A DNA stretch of 33,699 bases from Bacillota bacterium (GTDB lineage Bacteria; Bacillota; DTU030; DUMP01). Positions 1 through 8,632 of the stretch are shown piece by piece (the stretch's first letter is position 1; every line of letters begins with the position of its first letter). The stretch is from positions 1-33,699 of the forward strand of contig JAAZKX010000063.1 of NCBI GenBank assembly GCA_012799605.1, written 5' to 3'. Position numbers and translations under genes: made by a program. Under the pieces are notes generated by a model. It did not search any database. It had not been told where the DNA came from and worked only from the letters and a program-made list of their open reading frames with translations.

Positions 1-71
1 CCCTTTCTTTTCTTATTTTCCCACCCTGCAGGAAATTATTGGAAATTAACCATTTCGGGTTTTGTGGATCT

Positions 72-110
72 CCCCCCCTTAAGGGGGGGAGGGGGGGATA
101 CTATCCCCCT
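72..110. repeat. C/G-run palindromes upstream of the first gene
   Basis: Two adjacent inverted repeats. Positions 72-89 are a perfect palindrome of seven C, TTAA, seven G. Positions 90-110 contain AGGGGG..ATA facing TATCCCCCT. They lie about 120 bases before the first gene. No U-rich tract follows directly, so a terminator for a gene left of the window is possible but not shown. The rest of 1-232 holds no gene that I can support. Confidence 0.55.
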
Positions 111-174
111 TTATTTACTTCTATACCCGAGAAGTTCTTACTCATACTAATTTAAATAGTTCCGGGAACAAAAC

Positions 175-203
175 TTGATCTTATTCCGTCTTAAACTTAT
201 GAG
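175..203 (+). promoter_or_regulatory. possible sigma-A promoter for the TolB-like lipoprotein gene
   Basis: TTGATC at 175-180 and TATGAG at 198-203 are separated by 17 bases, 30 bases before the start codon. The -10 match is weak, so this is only a candidate. Confidence 0.3.
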
Positions 204-232
204 AACGATTAACGAGGAGGACAAAATTTATT

Positions 233-1726
233 ATGTTGTTTAAAAAGAAACTACCCTTTATTTTTGTTATATTAATGTCGATAGGTACGCTGGGCTGCCA
301 AGCTACCAAGCCGGTAGAGTCATTTCCCAGCCTACAAATTAAAGGGGATTTCATTCTCCCAGCGGGTGATCTGGGCTGGATCGCTTCCGATCACATTTCC
401 TCGGATGGTAGGTGGCTGGCCCTAACTATCAGAGATCAAAAGTACGATAGCTTATGGATATATTCTTTATCCAATCAAAAAGGGACAGAATTGTTTCAGA
501 TACCAACTGCCGAAGTTTCAGCCGGGCGACTCCTGTTAACCATCATCGGCTGGACTACCGACAACCGGCTGATCTTTGCCCGGCAAGGTACCCAGCCCGA
601 TGGTAATTATCGGGGGGAGCGGGGTCTGCTTCTTTTTGCTACTGATCCAGAATCGCTTGAAATTGAAGAACTAGGTTGGATTCCCAATCCAACCCATTAT
701 ATTAAACAGGTGCTGTTAAACCAACAATCTGGGCATATACTCGTTCACGCCGGAACCTCGCTTTGGCAACTACCTCTGACCGGAGCTGAAGCCGAACTGA
801 TCCGAACTGATTTTCCTAGCTACGACGGCCTTTTTTACCTGCAACCAACAGTGGACAATTCCAAGCTGGTATATCAGTTATTTGAGCCGGACCGGCATGG
901 TATTTATCTGCTTGACATCGACAGCAATCTAGAAACCTGTTTGGCCGCTACCGGGGAAACTTTTAAATTTGGCCCTCAATGGTCGCCCGACGGCAAAAAT
1001 ATTGCAGCTTACAGCGCTGACAGCAAGTACGATACGCCCGCGGATGAACAGCATTTTCGGCTGACCGACCGTTACAATATCATCAGTGGCGAAGATGCCC
1101 CGGCTCCCATCGCCGATGCTATTAGCATCATAGATACCGCTGGTGGGCCGGTAGCCCGCTTAAGTGTACCCGATTTAAAAGTGGGTATGTTCGCCTGGGC
1201 CCCCGACAGCCATCATTTAGGCTTTTTGACTGCTGCCCCTGATGATACCGGGCTCGAGTATCCACTTTTTAATTTTAACTGGCAATCCATTTATCTAGCT
1301 AACCTCGACGGCGCTATCATAAAAGTTGCTGATTTGCCCGCTGATACCTCGTATGTAGATCTGGTTCGGGTATCCGCGGACGGAATATATTATCTAATGC
1401 ATCAGTCTGAGACATGCAGTCTTTGGTGGGCCCGGCTTGGCCAGGAGCCGTTGAAGTTGGATCTGCCAGCCCAATTGCCATCTCCAAAATCGGGCAGTTT
1501 GAATGCTCCCTATGTGCCGGCCACGAGCGGCGACAGCTTCTTTGTTGCTTACACAGTGGCGGATAAAACGTATTATCTGCAAGTGTGGCAAGATCAAATT
1601 GAATATTTAACCGAAACTGACCTAAACAGCTTTATTGTCTCAACCCCAACCGGCGCAATTTTGGTCGGATCGGTCTCTTATCTGCCAACCCGGAGTAAAT
1701 TAACCTTATTTACCCCTGAACCTTAG
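233..1726 (+). CDS. lipoprotein with TolB/WD40-like beta-propeller
   Basis: A 497-residue exported lipoprotein of unknown precise role. The N-terminus is a lipoprotein signal: KKK at residues 4-6, a hydrophobic stretch, and a lipobox TLGC with Cys22 as the lipidated residue. The rest shows TolB-like propeller blades, for example SDGRWLALTIRD near residue 57, QWSPDGKNIAAYS near 250, and FAWAPDSHHLGFL near 320. Such propellers usually bind partners or ligands rather than catalyse, and no peptidase domain is visible. GAGGAGG at 214-220 lies 12 bases before the ATG. The gene is convergent with the CapA-like gene, with only 2 bases between stop codons. Export and the propeller fold are read from sequence; the function is not known. 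Confidence 0.85.
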   Translation: MLFKKKLPFIFVILMSIGTLGCQATKPVESFPSLQIKGDFILPAGDLGWIASDHISSDGRWLALTIRDQKYDSLWIYSLSNQKGTELFQIPTAEVSAGRLLLTIIGWTTDNRLIFARQGTQPDGNYRGERGLLLFATDPESLEIEELGWIPNPTHYIKQVLLNQQSGHILVHAGTSLWQLPLTGAEAELIRTDFPSYDGLFYLQPTVDNSKLVYQLFEPDRHGIYLLDIDSNLETCLAATGETFKFGPQWSPDGKNIAAYSADSKYDTPADEQHFRLTDRYNIISGEDAPAPIADAISIIDTAGGPVARLSVPDLKVGMFAWAPDSHHLGFLTAAPDDTGLEYPLFNFNWQSIYLANLDGAIIKVADLPADTSYVDLVRVSADGIYYLMHQSETCSLWWARLGQEPLKLDLPAQLPSPKSGSLNAPYVPATSGDSFFVAYTVADKTYYLQVWQDQIEYLTETDLNSFIVSTPTGAILVGSVSYLPTRSKLTLFTPEP

Positions 1727-1728
1727 TA

Positions 1729-2793
1729 TCACATCTCGTCCGCCGAGGGCCATTTCGGAAACTCCGGCTGATCGTCAACTACGATTGTATGGTGTTGTTC
1801 TCGCAGGACTTTGGTCGGTATCAGCCGGTAAGAATCGAGCGAAACCATCTTTGTCAACGGGTCTTGAATTAACGTAGCTTTTAAGATAACGCCGCGATCG
1901 GTATAAGGAAAATACTGGTTGGAAAGAAAATTGCCCAACGAATAAATGATCAGCACCCGCTGCTCACCGTTGGGCTTTATCTGTTCTTCCCATGGCTGAA
2001 CTACATGAGGGTGGCAGCCTAATATTAAATCAGCCCCAATTTCGACCAGTTCCCGGGCAATCTGTTTTTGCTCTTGCGCTGGATAGCGTTGATACTCGGG
2101 ACCAAAATGAATGCTAACAATCACAAAATCTGCTCCTTGCCGTCGGGCAAGCCGAATATCAGCTTCAGCTTGGTCCGGATCCCAGATATTGACCAAATAA
2201 TCCTTGCCTTTCGGCACCGGCAGCCCATTGGTGGTAGTGGTATAGGCCAGACAAGCCAGGCCAATTCCCCGAACATCGATATGTAAAGGTTGCCTTTCAG
2301 CTTCATTCCTAAAAGTCCCAGTATGCCCAATCCCAATTTCATCCAAATGATCGAGGCAGTTTAACAGTCCGCTTTCGCCCTGATCCAAAGCATGATTATT
2401 CGCCGTAGTGACTATATCAACCCCAGCATCTAGTAAGGCTACGGCCAAAGCACTAGGGCTGTTAAAGCGCGGATAACCACTGTAAGGTCGGCTATCATCG
2501 AGGACCGTCTCTAAATTGGCAATGGTAAGATCGGCAGCTTGTAAATACGGCGCAATTTCCTTGAAAGAAGGGCTGAAATCATATACCTCCCGTTCCGGAT
2601 CCCAAGCGCCGTTCACCTGTGGCATATGGGCCATCACATCTCCCACCGCCGCAATCGTAATCAGGATCGGATCCGAATCCGGCAGCTCTTCCACCATATC
2701 TGCCTGGATTTCTTCTTTAACTTTAGCTGTACAGCCCCCAAAGGCTACCATTACAGTTAGCAACAGGACTATACTTATAGTTTTTCTGCTCAT
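1729..2793 (-). CDS. CapA family (PGA_cap) metallophosphatase-like lipoprotein
   Basis: A 354-residue CapA-family protein (poly-gamma-glutamate capsule synthesis domain, a calcineurin-like phosphoesterase fold). Signal residues 1-20 end in the lipobox FGGC with Cys21, so it is probably anchored on the outer face of the membrane. Family motifs appear in order: AVGDVMAH (near residue 50), ANLETVLDD, TANNHALDQGESG, VSIHFGPEY, GCHPHVVQPWE and YSLGNFLSNQ, which carry the expected Asp/Asn/His metal ligands. No other polyglutamate synthesis genes (capB/capC) are nearby, so a role in capsule is not supported; a general envelope phosphoesterase or hydrolase is more likely. Its ATG overlaps the stop of the dipeptidase gene (ATGA), so the two are translationally coupled. 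GAAGGGG precedes the start by about 10 bases. Confidence 0.88.
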   Translation of the reverse strand: MSRKTISIVLLLTVMVAFGGCTAKVKEEIQADMVEELPDSDPILITIAAVGDVMAHMPQVNGAWDPEREVYDFSPSFKEIAPYLQAADLTIANLETVLDDSRPYSGYPRFNSPSALAVALLDAGVDIVTTANNHALDQGESGLLNCLDHLDEIGIGHTGTFRNEAERQPLHIDVRGIGLACLAYTTTTNGLPVPKGKDYLVNIWDPDQAEADIRLARRQGADFVIVSIHFGPEYQRYPAQEQKQIARELVEIGADLILGCHPHVVQPWEEQIKPNGEQRVLIIYSLGNFLSNQYFPYTDRGVILKATLIQDPLTKMVSLDSYRLIPTKVLREQHHTIVVDDQPEFPKWPSADEM

Positions 2794-3788
2794 GCCGGAT
2801 TTCCCCTTCCCATTTTCTTAAAGTGCTGTACCGAACCGTCGCCCTTTAGCTGCGGTATAACCCGGAAAAAATTTAGACCCATTATTGCTTTTATTTCTTT
2901 CTGACCGTAACCTCGCTTCTTCAAAGCCCGGGCTAAAGCCGGAAAATGATGCGGCCCCTCCAAACCCTGGGGAGGGACCGGAATGCCGTCGAAATCAGAC
3001 CCCAAGCCTACATGCTCCGGACCGACAAGTTGCACCAGGTAATCAATATGATCGACTACATCTTCTAGTTGAGCCCGTTCGGCCCGGCACAAAAACGGCG
3101 TATGAAAATTGACGCCGATAACACCGCCGGTCTGGGCCAGGGCGCGGGCTTGCTCGTCGGTGAGGTTGCGCGGATGCGGACACAGGGCAAAGGCCGAAGA
3201 ATGAGAAGCGATAACCGGCCCGCGGGCCAAATGGAGTAGATCCCAAAAAGATTTCGTGCTCAAATGAGACACATCCAATAGCATACCAAGCTCCTGGGCT
3301 ATCTTCACGGCCTGGCAGCCCAAAGCGGTAAGACCGCTGCCTGAATCATTATCCGCTATTCCGGAAGCGAGCAAATTGCGTTCATTCCAGGTCAATCCGA
3401 TAGCCCGTACCCCTAATTGATAAAAAACCTCCAGCAAGCCAGGATCATCCCCTAGCGCCTCCCCTCCCTCAAGGCTTAGCACAACAGCTATTTTCCCCTG
3501 GGCCCGGGCCGCTACTATATCCTCCTGCCCGCGGGCTAACACCAGCTCCGGATTGATCTTGATTTGGCGGTAAAGAATTTTGATTTGCTTCAAAGCGCTG
3601 GCCTGGGCCAATAGTAGCCTATTTGGTTCACCACCATAAAGGGCTAGAAATTGGGCTGCTACTTTCCCTGTTTGCCAGCGCTTTATATCTACCTGTCCTT
3701 GGGGCCGCACCCAAAGTGACCCTGCCCCGCATTGCTCCAACTGGTAGAGCAGATCACAATGGGCATCGATAACAAAATAATCTTCCAT
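2790..3788 (-). CDS. membrane dipeptidase-like (peptidase M19, renal dipeptidase family)
   Basis: A 332-residue zinc peptidase of family M19, which cleaves dipeptides including D-residue-containing ones. The binuclear metal site is visible: DAHCD (His10, Asp12), SLEGGEALG (bridging Glu), DVSHLS and IASHSSA (two His), and LGSDFDG (Asp). Length is normal for bacterial members. No signal peptide is seen, so it is probably cytoplasmic. AAGGAGG lies just upstream of the ATG. It is the first gene of a two-gene operon with the CapA-like lipoprotein; peptidoglycan or peptide turnover is a reasonable inference but is not shown. Confidence 0.92.
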   Translation of the reverse strand: MEDYFVIDAHCDLLYQLEQCGAGSLWVRPQGQVDIKRWQTGKVAAQFLALYGGEPNRLLLAQASALKQIKILYRQIKINPELVLARGQEDIVAARAQGKIAVVLSLEGGEALGDDPGLLEVFYQLGVRAIGLTWNERNLLASGIADNDSGSGLTALGCQAVKIAQELGMLLDVSHLSTKSFWDLLHLARGPVIASHSSAFALCPHPRNLTDEQARALAQTGGVIGVNFHTPFLCRAERAQLEDVVDHIDYLVQLVGPEHVGLGSDFDGIPVPPQGLEGPHHFPALARALKKRGYGQKEIKAIMGLNFFRVIPQLKGDGSVQHFKKMGRGNPA

Positions 3789-3845
3789 CAGTCCTGTGCC
3801 TCCTTTTTCTGTCGGTGCAGCCTGATTCCCGCCGTTTTTTACACC

Positions 3846-3865
3846 AGGTTAATACAGGCTAATAC
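3846..3865 (+). repeat. tandem 10-bp repeat upstream of feoA, possible metalloregulator site
   Basis: AGGTTAATAC at 3846-3855 is followed directly by AGGCTAATAC at 3856-3865, 9 of 10 bases identical. The half-units AGGTTA/AGGCTA resemble the half-sites of DtxR-type boxes, and a DtxR-family gene lies at the end of the feo operon. The arrangement is direct rather than inverted, so binding is only a guess. Confidence 0.3.
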
Positions 3866-3994
3866 TTCCACTACCGGCACCGCTATACCTTTTTTCTAGC
3901 CGCCAAGGTAACCAACAACCATTGTGACTCATATTATAAGAGCAGTTATAGCCGCGGCTAAGATTGTTTGCCGCGCCTAAAATGGGGTGATTTT

Positions 3995-4252
3995 ATGTCA
4001 GCCGAACTTCAGTCCGATATTTCTCCATTGGCACAGCTTCCACCCGCTGCAGAAGCGGAAATCATAAACCTCAACATCGAGGGCCAGCAAAAGCGGCGCC
4101 TACTCGATCTGGGTTTTGTTCCGGGGACCAAAATCAAAGTCGCCTTCCCTAGTCCGCTTGGCGACCCCAAAGCTTATCAGATCCGGAACACCCTGTTAGC
4201 ACTAAGAGATGCTGAAGCCGTCTCCATTATGGTAAGGAGGCTAGATCCATGA
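3995..4252 (+). CDS. feoA: ferrous iron transport protein A (FeoA)
   Basis: An 85-residue SH3-like FeoA protein, the small cytosolic partner of the FeoB ferrous iron transporter. The core RRLLDLGFVPGTKIKV and the following PLGDPKAYQIRNTLLALR match the family well. The start is the ATG at 3995, preceded by GGGGTGA at 3984-3990; an in-frame TTG at 3968 has no ribosome site. Its TGA overlaps the ATG of the next gene (ATGA), so feoA and the FeoB GTPase gene are translationally coupled. Confidence 0.93.
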   Translation: MSAELQSDISPLAQLPPAAEAEIINLNIEGQQKRRLLDLGFVPGTKIKVAFPSPLGDPKAYQIRNTLLALRDAEAVSIMVRRLDP

Positions 4253-4995
4253 TGAATCTGCAGCGTCCCCTCGTTGCCCTGGCCGGTAATCCCAACACAG
4301 GCAAGAGCACCGTCTTTAATTCCCTCACCGGCCTCAATCAACATACCGGGAACTGGCCCGGAAAAACAGTTGTTACCGCCTCAGGTACCTTTACCTGGGC
4401 CGGCACCACATTTACCATAATAGACCTGCCGGGCACGTATTCTTTAGTTGCCCATTCGCCCGATGAAGAAGCAGCCCGCGATTTCCTGCTTCTCAATACC
4501 CCTGATGTGACAGTAGTGGTTGTCGATGCCTGCTGTTTGGAACGGAATCTCAACCTAGCCCTCCAAGTGCTGGAAATCACACCCAAAGCAGTGTTATGCG
4601 TAAACTTGATGGACGAAGCCCGCCGGCGCGGCCTGAGTATAGATGCCAGCCGGTTGGCCCTCGAGCTGGGTATACCGGTAGTACCTTGCACTGCCCGTAG
4701 CGGTGAGGGCTTATCAGCCTTAAAAGACGCCATTGGGCGTATTGCTACCGGACAGATAGCCACATCCCCGCGTATTGTCGATTATAACCCCCGGTTAGAA
4801 AGCCGTTTGGCAATTATCGCCTCCCAGTTGACCCCGCTGTCGCCACAGCTGTCCCCCCGCTGGGTAGCGTTGCGGTTATTGGAGCGAAACCAATCCTTAT
4901 TACAACTGCTGACCAGGAACCAAGCCGAGCCCTTGCCTCCAAGCGGAATCATCTCCTGTAGCGGTACCGATGAGGTGGTTACATGGTTAAATTAA
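4249..4995 (+). CDS. feoB: FeoB N-terminal GTPase protein (split FeoB)
   Basis: A 248-residue protein that equals the cytosolic G domain and part of the helical GDI domain of FeoB. G motifs: GNPNTGKS (residues 13-20), DLPG (59-62), NLMD (119-122) and a TARSGEG stretch near 150. A full-length FeoB would continue into the membrane domain, but here the frame ends at 4993-4995. The rest is encoded by the next gene, which starts 10 bases before this stop in another frame. AGGAGG lies upstream of the double ATG. Together the two halves total about 707 residues, a normal FeoB length, so nothing seems lost. Confidence 0.92.
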   Translation: MMNLQRPLVALAGNPNTGKSTVFNSLTGLNQHTGNWPGKTVVTASGTFTWAGTTFTIIDLPGTYSLVAHSPDEEAARDFLLLNTPDVTVVVVDACCLERNLNLALQVLEITPKAVLCVNLMDEARRRGLSIDASRLALELGIPVVPCTARSGEGLSALKDAIGRIATGQIATSPRIVDYNPRLESRLAIIASQLTPLSPQLSPRWVALRLLERNQSLLQLLTRNQAEPLPPSGIISCSGTDEVVTWLN

Positions 4996-6362
4996 CACCG
5001 CAACAAATGACAGCTTTACAACGGGCTTGGCAGCAGGCCGATGGCATGCCAATAGCTTCTTCGGATGAGATAGTCCATGATATTTTTGCTACCGCCCAAA
5101 CCATCGCCGCCAACTCCGTCCGTAAAACAGGTCCGGCCCGGATTAGCTGGCAACAGAGCTTGGACCGGATCCTTACCTCCCGCCTGCTTGGTTTCCCACT
5201 GATGCTCCTTCTCCTGGCCGCAGTGTTTTGGCTATCCATCGAGGGAGCGGAGTACCCGTCAAAGTTCCTGTTTGCCCTCTTTAACACCGGCGAACAGTTC
5301 CTTAGCAACCTGCCCGGGCTCAATGCCCACCCCTGGCTATACGGCTTTTTTATCCAGGGTATCTACCGGTCTACTGGCTGGGTCATCGCCGTCATGCTTC
5401 CACCTATGGCTATATTCTTCCCTCTGTTTACCCTGCTGGAGGATCTCGGTTACCTGCCGCGCATCGCTTTCAATCTCGACCGGCTATTTCAAAGAGCCGG
5501 CGGGCATGGCAAGCAAGCCCTTACCATGTGCATGGGCTTCGGCTGCAACGCTGCCGGTGTAATTTCCTGCCGGATCATCAATTCTCCCCGCGAGCGGTTG
5601 GTAGCCATTCTCACCAATACTTTCGCCCCCTGTAATGGCCGGTTCCCCACTTTCTTCGCCCTCAGCAGCATCTTTTTAAGTAGCGCTTATTACAGCTTTG
5701 GATCCAGTTTGTTAGTTTCAGTCAGTATAGTCACCCTGGTTCTCATTGGTATCGCCGCTACCTTTTTGACAACGTGGCTGCTGACGCACACCATCCTCAA
5801 AGGCGTTCCCAGCGCATTTTTACTTGAGCTGCCCCCGTACCGGCCGCCGCAAGTGGGGCAGATAATCGTCCGCTCCATTTTTGATCGTACCATACAAGTC
5901 CTGGTAAGAGCGATTGTGTGGGCGGCCCCGGCCGGGGCTATCACTTGGCTGCTTGCTAACACCTACTCTGGTTCCGAAAGTTTATTGACCCTAACAGCCG
6001 CTTATTTAGATCCGGTGGCCCGTTTGTTGGGGTTGGACGGCATTATTTTGCTCGCTTTTTTTCTCGGCTTGCCGGCCAACGAAATTGTTCTGCCAATCAT
6101 GCTAATGGGCTACCTGTCGGCAGGGGCCCTGTTATGGCCCGACAGCCTGCCGCTACTGCAAAAGCTGTTAATAGCCAACGGATGGACTGTAAAGACGGCT
6201 GTATTTGTAATGTTGTTTTCCCTTCTGCACTTTCCCTGCAGCACAACCTTATGGACGATTTTCAAAGAAACCGGCAGCAAATTATGGACGGCGGCAGCCT
6301 TCCTGATGCCAACAGCATTAGCTTGCAGCCTACTGTTCGTTCTTAACCTATGGCTGCCCTAG
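4983..6362 (+). CDS. feoB: FeoB membrane (permease) half of split FeoB
   Basis: A 459-residue polytopic membrane protein corresponding to the end of the GDI domain plus the two Gate regions of FeoB, the Fe(II) permease. Family signatures include CMGFGCNAAGVISCRII, NTFAPCNGRFPTFF and LLHFPCSTTLWTIFKETGS. These Cys residues lie where FeoB proteins carry conserved pore cysteines. The ATG at 4983 has its own site GAGGTGG at 4972-4978 with a 4-base gap, inside the end of the upstream gene. A plausible start with its own ribosome site argues for a real split gene rather than a sequencing frameshift. Both halves should assemble in the cytoplasmic membrane with FeoA. Confidence 0.92.
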   Translation: MVKLTPQQMTALQRAWQQADGMPIASSDEIVHDIFATAQTIAANSVRKTGPARISWQQSLDRILTSRLLGFPLMLLLLAAVFWLSIEGAEYPSKFLFALFNTGEQFLSNLPGLNAHPWLYGFFIQGIYRSTGWVIAVMLPPMAIFFPLFTLLEDLGYLPRIAFNLDRLFQRAGGHGKQALTMCMGFGCNAAGVISCRIINSPRERLVAILTNTFAPCNGRFPTFFALSSIFLSSAYYSFGSSLLVSVSIVTLVLIGIAATFLTTWLLTHTILKGVPSAFLLELPPYRPPQVGQIIVRSIFDRTIQVLVRAIVWAAPAGAITWLLANTYSGSESLLTLTAAYLDPVARLLGLDGIILLAFFLGLPANEIVLPIMLMGYLSAGALLWPDSLPLLQKLLIANGWTVKTAVFVMLFSLLHFPCSTTLWTIFKETGSKLWTAAAFLMPTALACSLLFVLNLWLP

Positions 6363-6424
6363 CTCCCTTGACTGTTAAAGCGTAGCAACAAAAGCGTGAC
6401 TGGGGCGAAAGGAGGGGTCGGATT

Positions 6425-6889
6425 GTGAATACTGACCAGGATTTTTATACTGTTCGCGGCTATCATCTGCGCAACCGGCGACATCGGGAGAGCCTGACCC
6501 CGAGCATGGAGGATTATCTGGAAATGATTTACCGCCTAAGCCAAAGGGAGGATTTTACTCGGGTGTTGAAACTGGCCTCAGCTCTCAATGTTCAGCCGCC
6601 ATCGGCCTCGAACATGGTACAAAAACTGGCGGATAACAATTGGCTCCACTATGAAAAGTACGGGATTATCCGCCTTACCGACAAAGGACGACAGCGGGGC
6701 TCCTATCTCCTTCAGCGGCATCGGACAGTGGAAAAATTCCTGCTTTTTTTGGGCCTCGAGGATGTACTCGAAGATACCGAAAAAATCGAGCATAATATTA
6801 GTCCAGCCGCCTTGGCTCAGATAGAAAAACTGCTGGCTTTTTTCGCTTCCGAGCCGGAAACCCTCTCTCGTTGGCAAGCTTTCTCTTAA
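6425..6889 (+). CDS. DtxR/MntR-family metal-dependent transcriptional regulator
   Basis: A 154-residue metalloregulator with an N-terminal winged helix (LTPSMEDYLEMIYRL; PPSASNMVQKLADNNWLHYEKYG) and a metal-binding/dimerisation helix. The ligands known from Bacillus MntR are all present at matching spacing: Asp30, Glu33, His99, Glu119, Glu122, His123. There is no C-terminal SH3 domain, as in MntR. A 24-residue N-terminal extension (basic, HLRNRRHRES) precedes the usual start. The start is GTG with AAAGGAGG 9 bases upstream. It lies 62 bases after feoB, so regulation of the feo operon by Fe(II) or Mn(II) is a good inference; metal choice cannot be read from the sequence. Confidence 0.88.
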   Translation: MNTDQDFYTVRGYHLRNRRHRESLTPSMEDYLEMIYRLSQREDFTRVLKLASALNVQPPSASNMVQKLADNNWLHYEKYGIIRLTDKGRQRGSYLLQRHRTVEKFLLFLGLEDVLEDTEKIEHNISPAALAQIEKLLAFFASEPETLSRWQAFS

Positions 6890-6910
6890 AATAAATAATA
6901 GCTTTGAACC

Positions 6911-6938
6911 AAAAACAGGGCTGCTTTTCGCAGCCCTG
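6911..6938 (-). terminator. intrinsic terminator after plsY
   Basis: Stem CAGGGCTGC (6916-6924) with GCAGCCCTG (6930-6938) and a 5-base loop. On the minus strand it is followed by TTTTT, so it ends the plsY transcript. It also lies just after the DtxR-family gene on the plus strand but has no U-run in that direction. Confidence 0.85.
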
Positions 6939-6964
6939 CCCGCATCTTACTACCTTCACCCAGC

Positions 6965-7546
6965 CTAGACCCGATCCCCCATCCTCAGCTCAGTGCCAGC
7001 TAACAGACGCTCAATATTGCCCCGGTGCCGGTAAATAATGAGTGCAGCCCCAGCTACACCGAACCAAAACACCGGCCAACCTTGCCTAAGAAAACCGGCC
7101 ATAAGCGGGGCCAGGCCGGCACCTATAATCGAACCCAATGACGAATAGCGAGTGACAGCCACTATTATTATCCAGATGGCAATTAAGATCAACGCCAACA
7201 GCGGTGACAAAGCTAGGCAGGCCCCAAATGATGTAGCCACGCTCTTACCGCCTTTGAAGCCCAAAAAGATCGGCCAACTATGCCCACAAGCTGCAATCAA
7301 GCCGCATAGTACGGCTGTCATCGGCGTCCCGCCCAGCCAGCGTCCTACATAAACTGCTAGAAAGCCCTTGAGCATATCGCCGCCAAAAACTGCCAGGGCT
7401 GTGGGCACCCCTAAAACCCGGGCCACATTGGCTGCCCCGATGTTCCCGCTACCGAAGCGGGTAATATCCCGTCTTTTGATCTTACCGGCAATGACCCCTG
7501 AGGGGATCGATCCTAGAAGGTAGGATATTATTATGCTGAGGATCAA
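6965..7546 (-). CDS. plsY: acyl-phosphate:glycerol-3-phosphate acyltransferase PlsY
   Basis: A 193-residue membrane acyltransferase that makes lysophosphatidic acid from acyl-phosphate and glycerol-3-phosphate, the first step of phospholipid synthesis in most Firmicutes. The three conserved cytoplasmic motifs are present: LLGSIPSG, GSGNIGAANVAR and GHSWPIFLGFKGGKSVAT. Several membrane segments fit the family. The start appears to be TTG at 7546 with AAGGGGG 9 bases upstream; no ATG start fits the conserved N-terminus. It follows nfo by about 90 bases on the same strand and probably shares its transcript. Confidence 0.93.
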   Translation of the reverse strand: MILSIIISYLLGSIPSGVIAGKIKRRDITRFGSGNIGAANVARVLGVPTALAVFGGDMLKGFLAVYVGRWLGGTPMTAVLCGLIAACGHSWPIFLGFKGGKSVATSFGACLALSPLLALILIAIWIIIVAVTRYSSLGSIIGAGLAPLMAGFLRQGWPVFWFGVAGAALIIYRHRGNIERLLAGTELRMGDRV

Positions 7547-7637
7547 AAGCCCCTACCCCCTTACTTCTTGTCCCTTCTTACTGTAATAATATTCTGCCCA
7601 AGTAGCTCATTATCCTTCCTGAACAAACAAATTTTTA

Positions 7638-8516
7638 CTATAACCCCCTATTGGGGGCGCTGTTTTCGTTTTTATTTCCCCGAACCTGTTCGCGCACGAG
7701 CTGGGCCTCCTGTTGGTACTGTTTATAATCATCGACTGGGCTTTCCAAAAACAGCGGCAGCCGTCCCAGCAGCGGATGATTGACAATAGCCCTGATCCCG
7801 GCCAGCCCTATTTCTCCCTGCCCGATCCGCTCATGCCGATCGCGGCGGCTACCGCGTGCGGTTTTGGAATCGTTAAGATGCATCATCTTTACCCGTTCCC
7901 AACCGAACGAAGCTCTTATTGCCGCCACCAACTCATCCAAGCCCTCTCGGCTTCCCATATCCCAGCCGGCAGCAAACAAATGAGCCGAGTCGAGGCAAAT
8001 GCCAACTTTGACCTCAGGGCCCACCAAGTCAATGATGTAAGCCAGCTCTTCCAACCGTCCGCCAATTTCCCGCCCCTGACCGGCCATAGTTTCCAGACAT
8101 AAACACGGTCCGGCCGGTGCATCCTTCAAACTAGTTTTTAAAACTGCCGCCACCTGTTCTAAACTTCTTTCCAACCCGGCTTCACCATAATGGCCGGGAT
8201 GAGCCACCACCAAAGGAGTACCTACCGCCGCCGCCCGCTTCAGATCTTCTTTTAACACCAGCCGGGCAAACTGTTGCAGCCTTTCATCGACGCTACCTAG
8301 ATTTACTGTATAGGGCAGGTGAGCGGCATTTACTTTTAGGCCCTGGCGCTGCACTTCCTGCTTAAATTTTTCGATCTCGGCGTCCGGCAATGAGCGTACT
8401 GACCCGCCGCGGGGGTTGCGGGTAAAATACTGAAACCCGTTCAGCCCCAGGCGCCCAGCTTGCCTAGCCGCTGCCGGATAGCCGCGCCCAATAGATAAGT
8501 GAGCCCCAATAATCAT
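7638..8516 (-). CDS. nfo: deoxyribonuclease IV (endonuclease IV, AP endonuclease)
   Basis: A 292-residue TIM-barrel AP endonuclease of base excision repair. It cuts the backbone 5' of abasic sites using a trinuclear zinc centre. Family motifs: IGAHLSIGRG at the N-terminus, VAHPGHYGE, CLETMAGQG, VGICLDSAHLFAAGWD, MMHLNDSK, and RHERIGQGEIG. The start was set at the ATG at 8516 because GGAAGGA sits about 9 bases upstream; an ATG at 8525 lies too close to that site. It lies downstream of the groEL terminator and upstream of plsY on the same strand. Confidence 0.93.
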   Translation of the reverse strand: MIIGAHLSIGRGYPAAARQAGRLGLNGFQYFTRNPRGGSVRSLPDAEIEKFKQEVQRQGLKVNAAHLPYTVNLGSVDERLQQFARLVLKEDLKRAAAVGTPLVVAHPGHYGEAGLERSLEQVAAVLKTSLKDAPAGPCLCLETMAGQGREIGGRLEELAYIIDLVGPEVKVGICLDSAHLFAAGWDMGSREGLDELVAAIRASFGWERVKMMHLNDSKTARGSRRDRHERIGQGEIGLAGIRAIVNHPLLGRLPLFLESPVDDYKQYQQEAQLVREQVRGNKNENSAPNRGL

Positions 8517-8594
8517 GGTCGTCATCCTTCCGCAGCCTTATTAGCCACAAATAGTACCCTTCCCCCTCGACAAAGCCATAATGCGAGCCCGAGG

Positions 8595-8618
8595 AAAAAA
8601 GGCTGCCTTTCGGCAGCC
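8595..8618 (-). terminator. intrinsic terminator of the groESL operon
   Basis: GGCTGCC (8601-8607) pairs with GGCAGCC (8612-8618) around a TTTC loop. On the minus strand the stem is followed by a run of six T, 15 bases after the groEL stop. Confidence 0.9.
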
Positions 8619-8632
8619 TTTTGCTCGCTCTA

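Noticed and set aside
4960-5000. Frameshift in feoB
   Set aside because: The second frame has its own ribosome site and ATG in an overlap typical of coupled genes, and total length is normal; only resequencing could fully exclude it.
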